Assembly: GCF_018785265.1 (NCBI RefSeq)
Contig: NZ_WQPK01000041.1
Location: 1-64,000 of the forward strand
Source: Collinsella aerofaciens
Lineage (GTDB): Bacteria > Actinomycetota > Coriobacteriia > Coriobacteriales > Coriobacteriaceae
Length of the DNA stretch: 64,000 bases
Reading direction: 5' to 3'
Numbering within the stretch: position 1 is the first letter of the stretch; the number at the start of each line of letters is the position of its first letter. A program made the position numbers and the translations under genes. The notes under the pieces were generated by a model. That model worked only from the letters and a program-made list of their open reading frames with translations, did no database searches and was not told the DNA's origin. This document shows positions 26,274-34,424 of this stretch, one piece after another.

Positions 26274-26624
26274 ATGCGCGGCACTAGCAGGACCGCGCAT
26301 ATCAACGTTCGTATGACCGATGGAGAGCGGGCCGAAATCGTGGCCCGCTCTTCCTCTTTCGGCATGCCCCCATCAACGTTTTTGCGCGAGGCCGCCCTCC
26401 GAATCGGCGAGAAGCCCGTCAAGGTCGCCGACGAGTCGACCCTCCGGCAAATGCTCGTCGAGATGAAGCGGCAGGGCAACAACCTCAACCAAGCTATGCG
26501 CTCCATAAACGCCTATGGCATCGACCGGCAAACGGCCGTCCAGCTTGAAAACGCCGTCCAGTTGATATCGAGCACAGCTTCCGAACTCTCAACCCTTCTG
26601 TCGAAAGCAAAGGAGCGGCTATGA
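26274..26624 (+). CDS. mobC: Relaxosome accessory protein, MobC-like
   Basis: 116 residues. N-terminal ribbon-helix-helix (AHINVRMTDGERAEIVARSS, then FGMPPSTFLREAALR) and the MobC-type segment EMKRQGNNLNQAMRSINAYG with a C-terminal helix. These proteins bind oriT and help the relaxase nick. It overlaps the coupling-protein gene by 4 nt (ATGA). Confidence 0.88.
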   Translation: MRGTSRTAHINVRMTDGERAEIVARSSSFGMPPSTFLREAALRIGEKPVKVADESTLRQMLVEMKRQGNNLNQAMRSINAYGIDRQTAVQLENAVQLISSTASELSTLLSKAKERL

Positions 26625-28537
26625 AAAGCAAGATGTTCACCGCCCTCATATCATCCGTCTTCATTGCATTCCTCGTCTGCCCAATCCTTGCCGCCCCTAT
26701 CGGCGATATTGCCTCCGGGATCATGCCCGACGCGTCAGCCCTCCCCTCTGCGCTCGATGCGGCCACGGTTCTCGGCTGGTGGCTCTCGGGCGCATTCATC
26801 GCCCATATCACGGGGACCGTCCTCACCTTCCTCCTCACGCTCTGCATCTGCTCCCTCGTTGCCTATTCGAGCGCCCTCAACTCGCGTGCCGACGATGGCG
26901 GCGTGCTCGGCAATGCTTGCATCAAGACGGGCCGCAATGCGGTGAAAGGTTCGATTACATGGGACGGCTCGGCTAACCCCTCTTCACGCGGGTTCGTCTA
27001 CGGGTTCACCAGATGGCTCGGCAAACCCTGCTACCTCTTCGAGCCAAAGAAGATGGTCTATGTTTCCGGGTCCACTGGCTCTGGCAAGTCCCGCTTCCTC
27101 TACCTGCCCTCAATCGATTTGCTCTCGTACGGCGACGGCGCAAACGGCTCCGAGCCCGCGACCCTCGTCGTCTCCGACGTCAAGAACGAGCTCATAGAGC
27201 TCACGGGTGACGAGCTGGCCCGACGCGGCTACAACGTCCTCCTGCTCGACACGCAGCGACCTTATCGAGGCCAGAGGTTCAACCCGCTCAAGCAGGTCAT
27301 CGACCTCCACGCCGAAAGCCGCGACCAAGAAGCCGAGCAGGCGGCTGACACCATTGCGGAGCTCGTGGTGCAGGATGACGAGAACGGCAAGGGCTCGCAC
27401 TGGACCGCATCCGCGCGGGGCCTCCTGTCTGCCCTCGTCTTGCTGGTCTCCATGTCCGATGAATGCCCCAAGGAAGCAAAGCACCTTGCGACCGTCTGCG
27501 AGGTGCTGGACCGTGGCACCGAGGCAGAGGGTGACGACCCGGCCGAGCCACTCAAGAGCGTTTTCCGCGCCCTACCAAGCAGACACCCCGCTAAAAACAG
27601 AGCCTCGCAGTTCGTCTCCTCGGGCGGCAACGAGCTCAGAAGCATCCTCTCGACGCTCAAGGTGGCGCTGCGCCCGTTCTCGTCGGCCCCAGTCGCATGG
27701 ATGACGTCCGGGTCCGACATCGACCCTCGCGCGGTTCTTGAAACCAAGAGCGCCGTATTCCTCCATATGCTCGACGAGGGCTCGCCATACAACTGCATAG
27801 CGGCGATATTCCTCTCCCAGCTCTGGGAATCCGTCCAAATCGTCGCCGATTCCAACGGCGGAAGACTTCCGCGCCCCGTCCAGATTCTCGGCGACGAATG
27901 GGGCAACCTGCCCCGCATCGAATGCCTGCCCGCCCTCCTTTCGCTTGGAAGGTCGTTCCAGATTTACTGGACGGGGGCAACGCAAGATATATCCCAGCTT
28001 AATAAATACGGAGAGAGGGACGGACGGAGGAAGATTCTCGCGAACTGCGGCGTAAAAGTCGCCATGAAGCTCGCCGAGGAGGAAGACCGCCGATACTTCA
28101 CGGAGCTCATCGGCAAGACCACCCGCCACACGCAGGGCACGAGCAGCAGCAAGGCGGCGTCGGGTTCGTCGGCATCGACCTCCTACAGCGAGAGCGCAGA
28201 CGACGTGATACACGCGTGGGAATGGCGCGACATGGCCCCGGACAGGGACGGGATAATCGTCGTCAAGCACGCGGATAACGGAATACCCGCCGAGCGGGCC
28301 GGGGTCTTCCGCTCACCCGTCGCCGATTGCACCAAGACGCCCACGAAGGAGCACTTCGACCTCGGGACTCCGGAGCACGAGGCGGAGAAGCGCCGTGCCT
28401 ATCAAAAGCAACTGGACGAGGCCGCTGCCGAGAAGATGGGCGAACGCGTCGGCCTCTGGTGCCCCAAGTGGCCCGAGCCGAAGAAGAAAGCCGAGATCCA
28501 GCCGACCGGCAAATTCAGCGGCCTTTCGCTCGACTAG
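26621..28537 (+). CDS. Type IV coupling protein, VirD4/TraG family
   Basis: 638 residues. Two N-terminal transmembrane helices (about 5-28 and 50-80), then a P-loop ATPase with Walker A VSGSTGSGKSR (about 149), the family motif SDVKNEL, Walker B ILGDEWGNLP (about 423) and the conserved TGATQDISQLNKYG segment. It would carry the relaxase-DNA complex to a mating channel. The element lacks channel genes, so a helper T4SS is needed. Confidence 0.93.
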   Translation: MKSKMFTALISSVFIAFLVCPILAAPIGDIASGIMPDASALPSALDAATVLGWWLSGAFIAHITGTVLTFLLTLCICSLVAYSSALNSRADDGGVLGNACIKTGRNAVKGSITWDGSANPSSRGFVYGFTRWLGKPCYLFEPKKMVYVSGSTGSGKSRFLYLPSIDLLSYGDGANGSEPATLVVSDVKNELIELTGDELARRGYNVLLLDTQRPYRGQRFNPLKQVIDLHAESRDQEAEQAADTIAELVVQDDENGKGSHWTASARGLLSALVLLVSMSDECPKEAKHLATVCEVLDRGTEAEGDDPAEPLKSVFRALPSRHPAKNRASQFVSSGGNELRSILSTLKVALRPFSSAPVAWMTSGSDIDPRAVLETKSAVFLHMLDEGSPYNCIAAIFLSQLWESVQIVADSNGGRLPRPVQILGDEWGNLPRIECLPALLSLGRSFQIYWTGATQDISQLNKYGERDGRRKILANCGVKVAMKLAEEEDRRYFTELIGKTTRHTQGTSSSKAASGSSASTSYSESADDVIHAWEWRDMAPDRDGIIVVKHADNGIPAERAGVFRSPVADCTKTPTKEHFDLGTPEHEAEKRRAYQKQLDEAAAEKMGERVGLWCPKWPEPKKKAEIQPTGKFSGLSLD

Positions 28538-28546
28538 GGAGGACCC

Positions 28547-29485
28547 ATGACAGCGATTAAACAGACAAGCGTGTGCAGCGAGAAGCACCTCTCCCGCCTC
28601 AAGGACTATCTCTCATGGGACAGGGACAAAGCTCTCGCGCACGACACGCAGAACATCATCAGTAAAGAGCGCTGGTTCCAAGAGATGGCAGACACGAGGA
28701 AGGCCATGGGGCATGACAAGCCGGGGAAGGCGGGGGCGAAGTGCACCTACATGCAGCATCAGATACTTGGTTTCCTCCCCGACGAGTGCGACCTCAACGG
28801 CGGGAAGATGACGCCGGAGATGTGCATGCGATACGCACGCGACTACGTGGCCGAGCGCTATCCGAACCAAGAGGTCGTCATAGTTCTGCATCGCGAGCGC
28901 TGCCGCTCCGATGACACCGACCGCTATGCCGTGCACCTCGGCATCAACCGCAGCGACCTTGAGACAGGCAGGAGGCTCGACGAGGGCCCCGCACGCAAAG
29001 CCGCTGCCGCACGCGTGAAAACCGTTCGCACCTTGGACGAAAGGTATGGGCTCAAACAGCTTGAGCGCGGCAAGGCCAACTCGCGCGTCCACGCGAGACA
29101 GCCGGGCAGGGAGGAACGCGACATGGCCCGCAAGGGGCAGGCCGAGCGCTCCGAGAACGCCCGCGTCCGCGTGGCGGTCGCCCGTCGCGTCGAGGAGGTC
29201 GGACGAATGAGGGACTGCCCCGACCGCATGGCCGAGCTCGACCGGCGGCTCAGGCGAGATGGCATCGAGCTCGCGAGGTCGAAGGGCGGGAGCCTCCAGT
29301 ACCGCTTCTTCTCGAAGGCCCTCGGGGCCGTGCGGAAAGTCAACGGCGGCAGGCTCGGCTTCGCGGTCGACCGCTCAACCGGCCTCGTCGTCCGCTTCAC
29401 GCTGCGCGGGATCGCGACGGCGATGAGGGCGTTCTGGGAACTTGAGCGCAAGTCGTGGGAGAACCAGAACGGGCGAGGGGACTGA
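28547..29485 (+). CDS. Compact relaxase (mobilization nuclease)
   Basis: 312 residues. The N-terminal half has relaxase features: a Tyr/His block CTYMQHQILGFLPDE (about 65-80) and the motif-III-like segment RYAVHLGINRSDLETGRRL (His about 130), which resembles HxHxxxN of MOBP/MOBQ relaxases but lacks the first His of the pair. The C-terminal half is highly basic and helical. It follows the coupling protein by 9 nt with GGAGGA as ribosome site, and the structured oriT-like region follows. Assignment rests on this motif plus the mobC/T4CP context. Confidence 0.78.
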   Translation: MTAIKQTSVCSEKHLSRLKDYLSWDRDKALAHDTQNIISKERWFQEMADTRKAMGHDKPGKAGAKCTYMQHQILGFLPDECDLNGGKMTPEMCMRYARDYVAERYPNQEVVIVLHRERCRSDDTDRYAVHLGINRSDLETGRRLDEGPARKAAAARVKTVRTLDERYGLKQLERGKANSRVHARQPGREERDMARKGQAERSENARVRVAVARRVEEVGRMRDCPDRMAELDRRLRRDGIELARSKGGSLQYRFFSKALGAVRKVNGGRLGFAVDRSTGLVVRFTLRGIATAMRAFWELERKSWENQNGRGD

Positions 29486-29810
29486 GCGCTTGGGCCGGGA
29501 CGCAACAAGCGTCCCAGCTTATTATTGGCGGGAGCGACTTCGGAGCGGTTCGCCCTCCGCCGCAGGCGGCAAGATGATTCCGTGCAACGGAATCCATATC
29601 TTGCCTGCACGGAGCGAGCCGGTTGCCGAGGCAACGCGAGCCCGGGCAGGTGAGCGCCGGTTGAGCCGACGCCGAGGAGACGCGACCCATGGGGAGCGTC
29701 GCACGACGGTGCTCGGCGACCCGGCGGGCGGGGCCGGTGTGAGCGGAGGCGGACGGAAACGCGATCCTTGGGAGCGTTGCAGGAAGCCGTAGCGAGAGCG
29801 ACGCCACGCG
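29486..29810. other. oriT candidate: dense hairpin region
   Basis: Noncoding stretch after the relaxase with successive hairpins: GGGACGC/GCGTCCC (29497-29515), CCGCC/GGCGG (29557-29569), a long two-tier hairpin 29568-29605 (outer GGCAAGAT/ATCTTGCC, inner GATTCCGT/ACGGAATC), and GTTGCC/GGCAAC (29622-29635). CATATCTTGCC at 29595-29605 resembles the nic core of IncP-type oriTs (ATCCTG-like). Two imperfect direct repeats of about 23 bp begin near 29679 and 29759. Position beside the relaxase and mobC operon fits an oriT. Confidence 0.5.
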
Positions 29811-29816
29811 TCGCGG

Positions 29817-29901
29817 GGGTCCCGCTTATGGGCGGGACCCATCGGCCGCAAGGCCGATCGATGAACATTAAGAAAGCTCCGGCCATTTGGTCGGGGCTTT
29901 C
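29817..29901 (+). terminator. Three consecutive hairpins ending the mobilization operon
   Basis: GGGTCCCGC/GCGGGACCC (29817-29840), ATCGGCC/GGCCGAT (29841-29858), then AAAGCTCCGGCC/GGTCGGGGCTTT (29873-29900) followed by CCTT. The last is a plausible bidirectional terminator between the relaxase operon and the convergent surface-protein gene. Confidence 0.6.
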
Positions 29902-29936
29902 CTTGCCTGAATAGACGATTGCCTTGCTCTTTCAAG

Positions 29937-31205
29937 TTACTTCGTGGCACCGCAGGAAGAGCACTTATAACCGGTGGTCACGGTTTCATCCCATGCCGCA
30001 CTAACCTGCACCTGCTCGTCATATGCCGCTTTGTCGGTCACGGTTTCATAATACCCCTGCTTTACAGTCACATAGGTAGAGTGATAGCTTCCGCAATTAC
30101 CACCATTCATAAGAGAGTTGTTAATATGCCCCCAAGGGTCAGACGTGATATCCGCACCACACTGATTGCAGATATAGTGTTCCTCCGTCACCGCGTCATG
30201 CCATACCTGATGCGTCACCGCGTCGTGGTGGACGGTCTTGTACTGAGCGTCGTGATGGACGGTTTTTGTCTGGGCAACCCAGTTGTGCTGATGCGCCGGG
30301 GTGTCATCCTTCTTTGAGGAGCTGCCGGAATTGGAGCTGTTGTTGCTTCCACTCGGCTTGCTGTCTGACTTGTTGTCGGAACCACTGTTCCCGTTATCCT
30401 TCTTGGAGCCGTTGGATGAGCCTGAATCGCTCTTCTTGCTGTCGGAAGTTTCCGGGGTCTTCGCGTCGGACTTCTCTTCCTTGGCGGACTCCTGAGCCTT
30501 CTCGGTCTCCTTCTCGACGGCATCGGTATCGGCGTTCGGGTTCTTCTTGATGTTGTCCTCGAACTTCTTCACGACCTCAGCGCCCTTGTCCCCGGTCAGG
30601 GTGGAATCGCCCTTCTTCACGGCTTCCGCAACGTCCTTGGCAATGGCTGTCAAGTCATCTTTCGTCACCTTGTCCGCATCCACCTTATCGAAAGTCACAC
30701 CCGTGCTGGCCGTCTTCTTATCGGCCTTCCCGGCGGTAACCTTCTTCGATGACACCTTATAGATGGAACCGTCGGCGTTCACCGGTGAAATGAATGTGAC
30801 GGTATAGGTACCGGACTTGCCGACCCTCACGGTCACCTGCTTGTTCGCAGCGATGGCGGTGTAGAAGTCTACTTTCCCGTCCTCATCCTCGATATGGGCG
30901 ATGACGGGCGTGGAGGTTTCCGTATCCCAGCCGTCAGCCTTCACCTCAAGGGAAAGCACCATGTCCTGCTCCTCATCGTCCTTTGACTGGGGCACCGCAG
31001 GGGCGTTCGCTTTGCCCGTCCACCCGGCATGTGTGATGGCATACCCACCGCCGCCGATGAGAAGCGCCGCACAGAGGATTCCCGCACCAGCCGCGCAGAC
31101 CTGCTTACGGGAGAACTCGCGCCCGAAGAGCACGAGCGGCTTCTTAGCATTCTCCTCCTTCGTCGAATCCGATCGTTTAATTTCCCGAGAGCCGTACTCA
31201 TCCAT
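29937..31205 (-). CDS. Anchored surface protein with zinc-ribbon C-terminus (element cargo)
   Basis: 422 residues from ATG 31205 (TGGAG 7 nt upstream; a TTG at 31223 is less likely). Short charged cytoplasmic end, one transmembrane helix (about 34-58), an extracytoplasmic beta-type domain (about 75-190, containing PVNADGSIYKV), a low-complexity Lys/Ser/Asp/Asn linker (about 225-305), and a His-rich C-terminal domain with VHHDA repeats and two zinc-type Cys pairs (CNQCG, CSSCG). The middle domain resembles that of the chromosomal protein at 41207. It runs opposite to the rest of the element, as cargo often does. Function unknown; cell-surface display is likely. Confidence 0.85.
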   Translation of the reverse strand: MDEYGSREIKRSDSTKEENAKKPLVLFGREFSRKQVCAAGAGILCAALLIGGGGYAITHAGWTGKANAPAVPQSKDDEEQDMVLSLEVKADGWDTETSTPVIAHIEDEDGKVDFYTAIAANKQVTVRVGKSGTYTVTFISPVNADGSIYKVSSKKVTAGKADKKTASTGVTFDKVDADKVTKDDLTAIAKDVAEAVKKGDSTLTGDKGAEVVKKFEDNIKKNPNADTDAVEKETEKAQESAKEEKSDAKTPETSDSKKSDSGSSNGSKKDNGNSGSDNKSDSKPSGSNNSSNSGSSSKKDDTPAHQHNWVAQTKTVHHDAQYKTVHHDAVTHQVWHDAVTEEHYICNQCGADITSDPWGHINNSLMNGGNCGSYHSTYVTVKQGYYETVTDKAAYDEQVQVSAAWDETVTTGYKCSSCGATK

Positions 31206-31352
31206 CGGCAAACTCCAGTTCAATTATCAGAGGTCTAACTTAGCGGCATTGTATTCCAAATTGTCACTTATATAGGTGTGACTCATATAGAACCGAAACG
31301 AATCATTGGCACAACCTATTAGGAGGTGCCAATAACTCAGTTAGATATAAAG

Positions 31353-31562
31353 ATGAGGGTCGGGCTGAGAATAAAAGAGTTGAGAAACGAACTCGGCTAT
31401 AGCCAGGAAACTATTGCGTACTCTATCGAAATGTCCCGAACATACTTCGCTGAGGTCGAAACCGGCAAGCGGAACATATCAATTGAAAATATCGACCGGA
31501 TTGCACAAGGGCTCGGCGTTTCCCTGAAAGAGTTCTTCAACTCTGACCTCTTTGTCAAATAA
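31353..31562 (+). CDS. XRE-family helix-turn-helix regulator
   Basis: About 69 residues from ATG 31353; a GTG at 31326 would add nine residues, but it overlaps the AGGAGG at 31320-31325, so the true start is uncertain. The HTH is LGYSQETIAYSIEMSRTYFAEVETGKRNISIENIDRIAQGL split over the usual five helices, ending VSLKEFF. It is the last gene of the element, divergent from the surface-protein gene, and may repress that gene or mobility functions. Confidence 0.85.
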   Translation: MRVGLRIKELRNELGYSQETIAYSIEMSRTYFAEVETGKRNISIENIDRIAQGLGVSLKEFFNSDLFVK

Positions 31563-31696
31563 GACAGAGCACAAATCGAATTAGAACGAAAGGACAGACT
31601 TCCAACGTCATCTAATGTCCAACAGGGCTTCAATAGCAATCAAAAGGTATCAAAGGGCTGCCGGAAACTGGCTTGCCCTACGGCAACGACAGCCTA

Positions 31697-31766
31697 GGTT
31701 TTCAACGCTTTCCATAGCCGGAGGGTCCCACATCCAGCCCGTAGGCTGTGGGAAGGGTTGAAAACC
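31697..31766. repeat. Nested inverted repeat at the right end of the element
   Basis: Outer arms GGTTTTCAAC (31697-31706) and GTTGAAAACC (31757-31766) enclose CCCACA/TGTGGG and AGCC/GGCT hairpins. It lies in the 355-bp gap between the XRE gene and attR, which holds no gene. It may be an integrase or excisionase complex site or a read-through block. Confidence 0.55.
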
Positions 31767-31829
31767 GGCCCTGAGGGTGAAACTCTGGGGTGAAATATGA
31801 AGTCGCGATGTTTTCCCCATAGAATGAAC

Positions 31830-31850
31830 TTTCACCCCTTTTTCACCCCT
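31830..31850 (+). repeat. Candidate integrase arm-binding repeat, right end
   Basis: Same 21 bp as 22784-22804 with one mismatch and in the same orientation (TTTCACCCC then TTTTTCACCCCT). An inverted GGGGTGAAA lies at 31786-31794. Matching sites near both ends fit integrase arm binding. Confidence 0.6.
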
Positions 31851-31917
31851 CAGGCGGGTTTTACCCCTATCCATACAGAAACAGGTCAGACGATTTATAC
31901 CGTCTGACCTGCTATTT

Positions 31918-31965
31918 CTCTGGTGCCCCCGGGCGGATTCGAACCGTCGACACCCGCTTTAGGAG
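31918..31965. other. attR of the tRNA-Arg element
   Basis: 48 bp identical to 22629-22676. It forms the 3' part of the intact tRNA-Arg gene, so integration kept the tRNA functional. Confidence 0.9.
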
Positions 31966-31996
31966 AGCGGTGCTCTATCCCCTGAGCTACGGAGGC
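31921..31996 (-). tRNA. tRNA-Arg (anticodon CCT)
   Basis: 76 nt with CCA encoded. The acceptor stem GCCTCCG pairs with CGGGGGC (one G-U), D-arm GCTC/GAGC, anticodon stem CCGCT/AGCGG with loop CTCCTAA, T-loop TTCGAAT. The T-stem has one A-C mismatch. It is the integration site of the mobile element; the 3' 45 nt lie in attR. Confidence 0.93.
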
Positions 31997-32055
31997 ATGT
32001 TGTACTAGTGTAGCAGATTTACTGCATCGCAATACGTCGCATGACTAGACTTCGA

Positions 32056-32122
32056 AGTTGCGGTGGAATAGTTCCTGTCTGAAGCATCTAAAGCCGTATT
32101 TAGGAACTATTTCACCGCAACT
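32056..32122. repeat. Intergenic palindrome, GTTGCGGTG family, copy 1
   Basis: 21-bp arms 32056-32076 and 32102-32122 (one mismatch) around a 25-nt loop; outer ends AGTTGCGGTG and CACCGCAACT. A second copy with the same outer 16 bp is at 44369-44434. It sits between tRNA-Arg and manO. Confidence 0.7.
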
Positions 32123-32131
32123 TATGAGGAG

Positions 32132-32530
32132 CTAGTTACCTTTGTGGAAGAGGTTTTTGATAACGGAGGGGATGCTCTTGGCGCCCTTGGCCGTCACATC
32201 GATAAAGTCGGGCGAACGCACAAGCTTATCCTCGTCGACGTACTTGCGGACAGCACGAAGCGTCTCTTTGTCGTCGCGCGTCGAAAACGTAAAGTGACCG
32301 TTGTCCTTGGTGAAGATGGCAAAACGCGTGATCTTCTTGGTGCCGCGTAAAACCTCGGCGGCAATATAGTCGACCTCATCCCACGGGATTTGAATATAAT
32401 CCTCGGGATTGCGCTCGTTGTAATACTCGAACGCCTTATTGCCCACCATCACGTTGCCGTGGCTGGTAAGCCCCATCAGGCAGGTTGCCGGCGTTGCCAG
32501 ATCGACCGTGCTGTTCTGAGATTGCGCCAT
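32132..32530 (-). CDS. manO: ManO, DUF956 regulator-like protein of mannose PTS
   Basis: 132 residues from ATG 32530; the frame extends upstream through a terminator and is not used. The family segment GNKAFEYYNERNPEDYIQIPWDEVDYI is clear (split here around residues 33-60), followed by TRFAIFTKDNGHFTFSTRD. DUF956 proteins are encoded at the end of manXYZ operons and are thought to modulate that PTS. It lies 120 bp after manZ, beyond a terminator-like hairpin, so its level may be set by read-through. Confidence 0.9.
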   Translation of the reverse strand: MAQSQNSTVDLATPATCLMGLTSHGNVMVGNKAFEYYNERNPEDYIQIPWDEVDYIAAEVLRGTKKITRFAIFTKDNGHFTFSTRDDKETLRAVRKYVDEDKLVRSPDFIDVTAKGAKSIPSVIKNLFHKGN

Positions 32531-32558
32531 GCGCGCCTCGCCCTCCAAATAAAACAAT

Positions 32559-32594
32559 CGGACCGCATCCAGTGTACCCACCGGGTGCGGTCCG
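32559..32594 (-). terminator. Terminator or attenuator between manZ and manO
   Basis: Stem CGGACCGCATCC (32559-32570) with GGGTGCGGTCCG (32583-32594); on the minus strand it is followed by ATTGTTTTATTT. It would end most manXYZ transcripts while letting some through to manO. Confidence 0.75.
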
Positions 32595-32650
32595 TTTCAA
32601 TGGCTCAAAAGCCCTTGCCTAGCAATTCTCGGTCTTAAGCCGAAACGTGC

Positions 32651-33571
32651 TTACATGAAGCCGCAGACGCGACCGATGATGCCGATGGCGAAGAGAGCCA
32701 GGATGATGACGATCGGGCTGACCTTCTTCTTGAGGAGCTTGCAGACCAGCAGGGTCAGGCACACGGCGGCAAGGCCGGGGATGAGCTGATCGAGGTTGGC
32801 CTGAAGCGTGGTGACCTTCACCTGATCAAGGGCGTTAGCACCGATGGAGTTATACATCGTCAGTGCTTCCTTGACACCCTCAGAACCGGAGGGCAGGTTA
32901 GCCCAGTCGATAAAGGCGCCAGCAGACTGCGTGACCTTGGAGACGACCGGGGTGAAGGAGATGGACACCCAGCGCTCGACCAGGGCGCCGATGATGAACA
33001 TACCCAGGATGGATGCACCCTCGGTGACCTTGCCCATCAGACCGCCGGAGAGGTCCTTGGCGATGGAGGAGCCGACCTTGTAGCCAAACTCCTGCGTGTA
33101 CCACAGGAAGGCGTAACGGATGATGTTCCACGCGAAGAAGAACAGCAGCGGACCGGCGATGCTGCCGGACAGGGCCAGGGAAGCGCCCAGAGCGCCCAGA
33201 ATCGGGCGAAGGGTGAACCAGAAGGCGGGGTCGCCGACGCCGGCGAGCGGGCCCATCATACCGACCTTGACGCCCTGAATGGCGACGTCGTCAATCGGGG
33301 CACCGTTGGCGCGCTCCTCCTCGAGAGCGAGGGTAACGCCAATGACGGGGGCGGAAACATAGGGGTGGGTGTTATAGAACTCCAGGTGGCGCTTAAGAGC
33401 GGCAATCTGGTCATCCTTGCTGGTGTAGAGCTTCTTGATCGCAGGGATCATTGCGAAGCACCAGCCGCCGTTCTGCATACGCTCGTAGTTCCACGAGCCC
33501 TGAAGGAACTGATGACGGAAGCAAACCTTCTTGCGGTCAGCCTTGGTGAGCTGAATCTTGTTCTCTGCCAT
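32651..33571 (-). CDS. manZ: PTS mannose-family IID component
   Basis: 306 residues from ATG 33571 with GGGGAG upstream. Opens KADRKKVCFRHQFLQGSWNYERMQNGGW, typical of IID (split over residues 9-36), with ALEEERANG and the GPLAGVGDPAFWFTLRPILG region, then C-terminal membrane helices ending CGFM. With IIC it forms the sugar channel of the mannose/fructose/sorbose PTS superfamily. 16 nt after manY. Confidence 0.95.
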   Translation of the reverse strand: MAENKIQLTKADRKKVCFRHQFLQGSWNYERMQNGGWCFAMIPAIKKLYTSKDDQIAALKRHLEFYNTHPYVSAPVIGVTLALEEERANGAPIDDVAIQGVKVGMMGPLAGVGDPAFWFTLRPILGALGASLALSGSIAGPLLFFFAWNIIRYAFLWYTQEFGYKVGSSIAKDLSGGLMGKVTEGASILGMFIIGALVERWVSISFTPVVSKVTQSAGAFIDWANLPSGSEGVKEALTMYNSIGANALDQVKVTTLQANLDQLIPGLAAVCLTLLVCKLLKKKVSPIVIILALFAIGIIGRVCGFM

Positions 33572-33587
33572 ATGTATCACTCCCCTC

Positions 33588-34406
33588 CTACTCGTAATCG
33601 TTCAGAATGTCGCCGAGCGGGTCACCGGAGCCGCCGCCCATGCCGCCACCCTGCTTGGCCAGATCCTTAAGGCCAAGGTAGATGAGGGCAAGGGAGATGC
33701 CGATGAGGCCAAGGGCGATCAGCGTGAGCTGAGGGATGGCAGCAAGGACAAAGCCGAGGATGAAGAACGGCCAGGTCTCCTTGGTGGCCATCATGTTGAT
33801 AACCATGGCGTAACCGACGGAAGCGACCATGCCGCCGCCGACAGCCATGCCGCCGGACAGCCAGTCGGGCATAGCGTTAAGCGCGTTGGTAACAGCCTCG
33901 GCCGGGATGATGCACAGAAGTACTGCCGGGATGGCGATACGAAGGCCCTGCATGAGGATGGCAGCGTACTGCCAGCGCTCGATGCCGGAGAAGTCGCCCT
34001 TCTCGGCGCAACCGTCCATGGCGTGAGCGATAGCGGTAGCCAGGGTACGGCAGATCATGGTCAGGAACAGACCAGCGACCGACAGCGGGACGGCGACGGC
34101 GATGGCGGCGGTAACGGCCTTGGCCGAATCGGTGGCGCCACCGTTGAGAGCGAGCACCATGATGATCGAAGAAGCGACCGAGGCCAGAGCGGCGTCAGGC
34201 GCGACAGCGGCGCCGACGTTAGCCCAGCCAAGGGCCATCATCTGGAGCGAACCGCCCAGGAGGATGCCCTCCTGAAGGTGACCGGTTACGAGACCGATAA
34301 GCGTGCATGCCACGAGCGGCTGATGGAACTGGAACTCATCCAGAATGCCTTCCATACCGGCAAGCAACGCGACAATCGCAACAAGCAGAATAGTGATTGC
34401 AGACAT
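33588..34406 (-). CDS. manY: PTS mannose-family IIC component
   Basis: 272 residues, polytopic. Family signatures EFQFHQPLVACTLIGLVTG and GGSLQMMALGWANVGAAVAP are present near the N-terminus. A Gly-rich stretch (KQGGGMGGGSGDPLGD) near the C-terminus is unusual in length. It forms the membrane channel with ManZ. 18 nt after manX with AGGAGG-like site. Confidence 0.96.
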   Translation of the reverse strand: MSAITILLVAIVALLAGMEGILDEFQFHQPLVACTLIGLVTGHLQEGILLGGSLQMMALGWANVGAAVAPDAALASVASSIIMVLALNGGATDSAKAVTAAIAVAVPLSVAGLFLTMICRTLATAIAHAMDGCAEKGDFSGIERWQYAAILMQGLRIAIPAVLLCIIPAEAVTNALNAMPDWLSGGMAVGGGMVASVGYAMVINMMATKETWPFFILGFVLAAIPQLTLIALGLIGISLALIYLGLKDLAKQGGGMGGGSGDPLGDILNDYE

Positions 34407-34424
34407 GTATCGGACCCTCCTTTA

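Larger units (their letters stand above)
22629..31965. mobile_element. Integrative mobilizable element in tRNA-Arg(CCT)
   Basis: About 9.3 kb bounded by the 48-bp direct repeats. Gene order: tyrosine integrase, unknown protein, Xis-like protein, DnaB-like ATPase, MobC, VirD4-type coupling protein, relaxase, oriT-like region, anchored zinc-ribbon protein (minus strand), XRE regulator. It has mobilization genes and its own coupling protein but no VirB4, VirB6 or lytic transglycosylase, so it should move only with a helper conjugation channel. Class (IME rather than ICE) is an inference from gene content. Confidence 0.88.
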
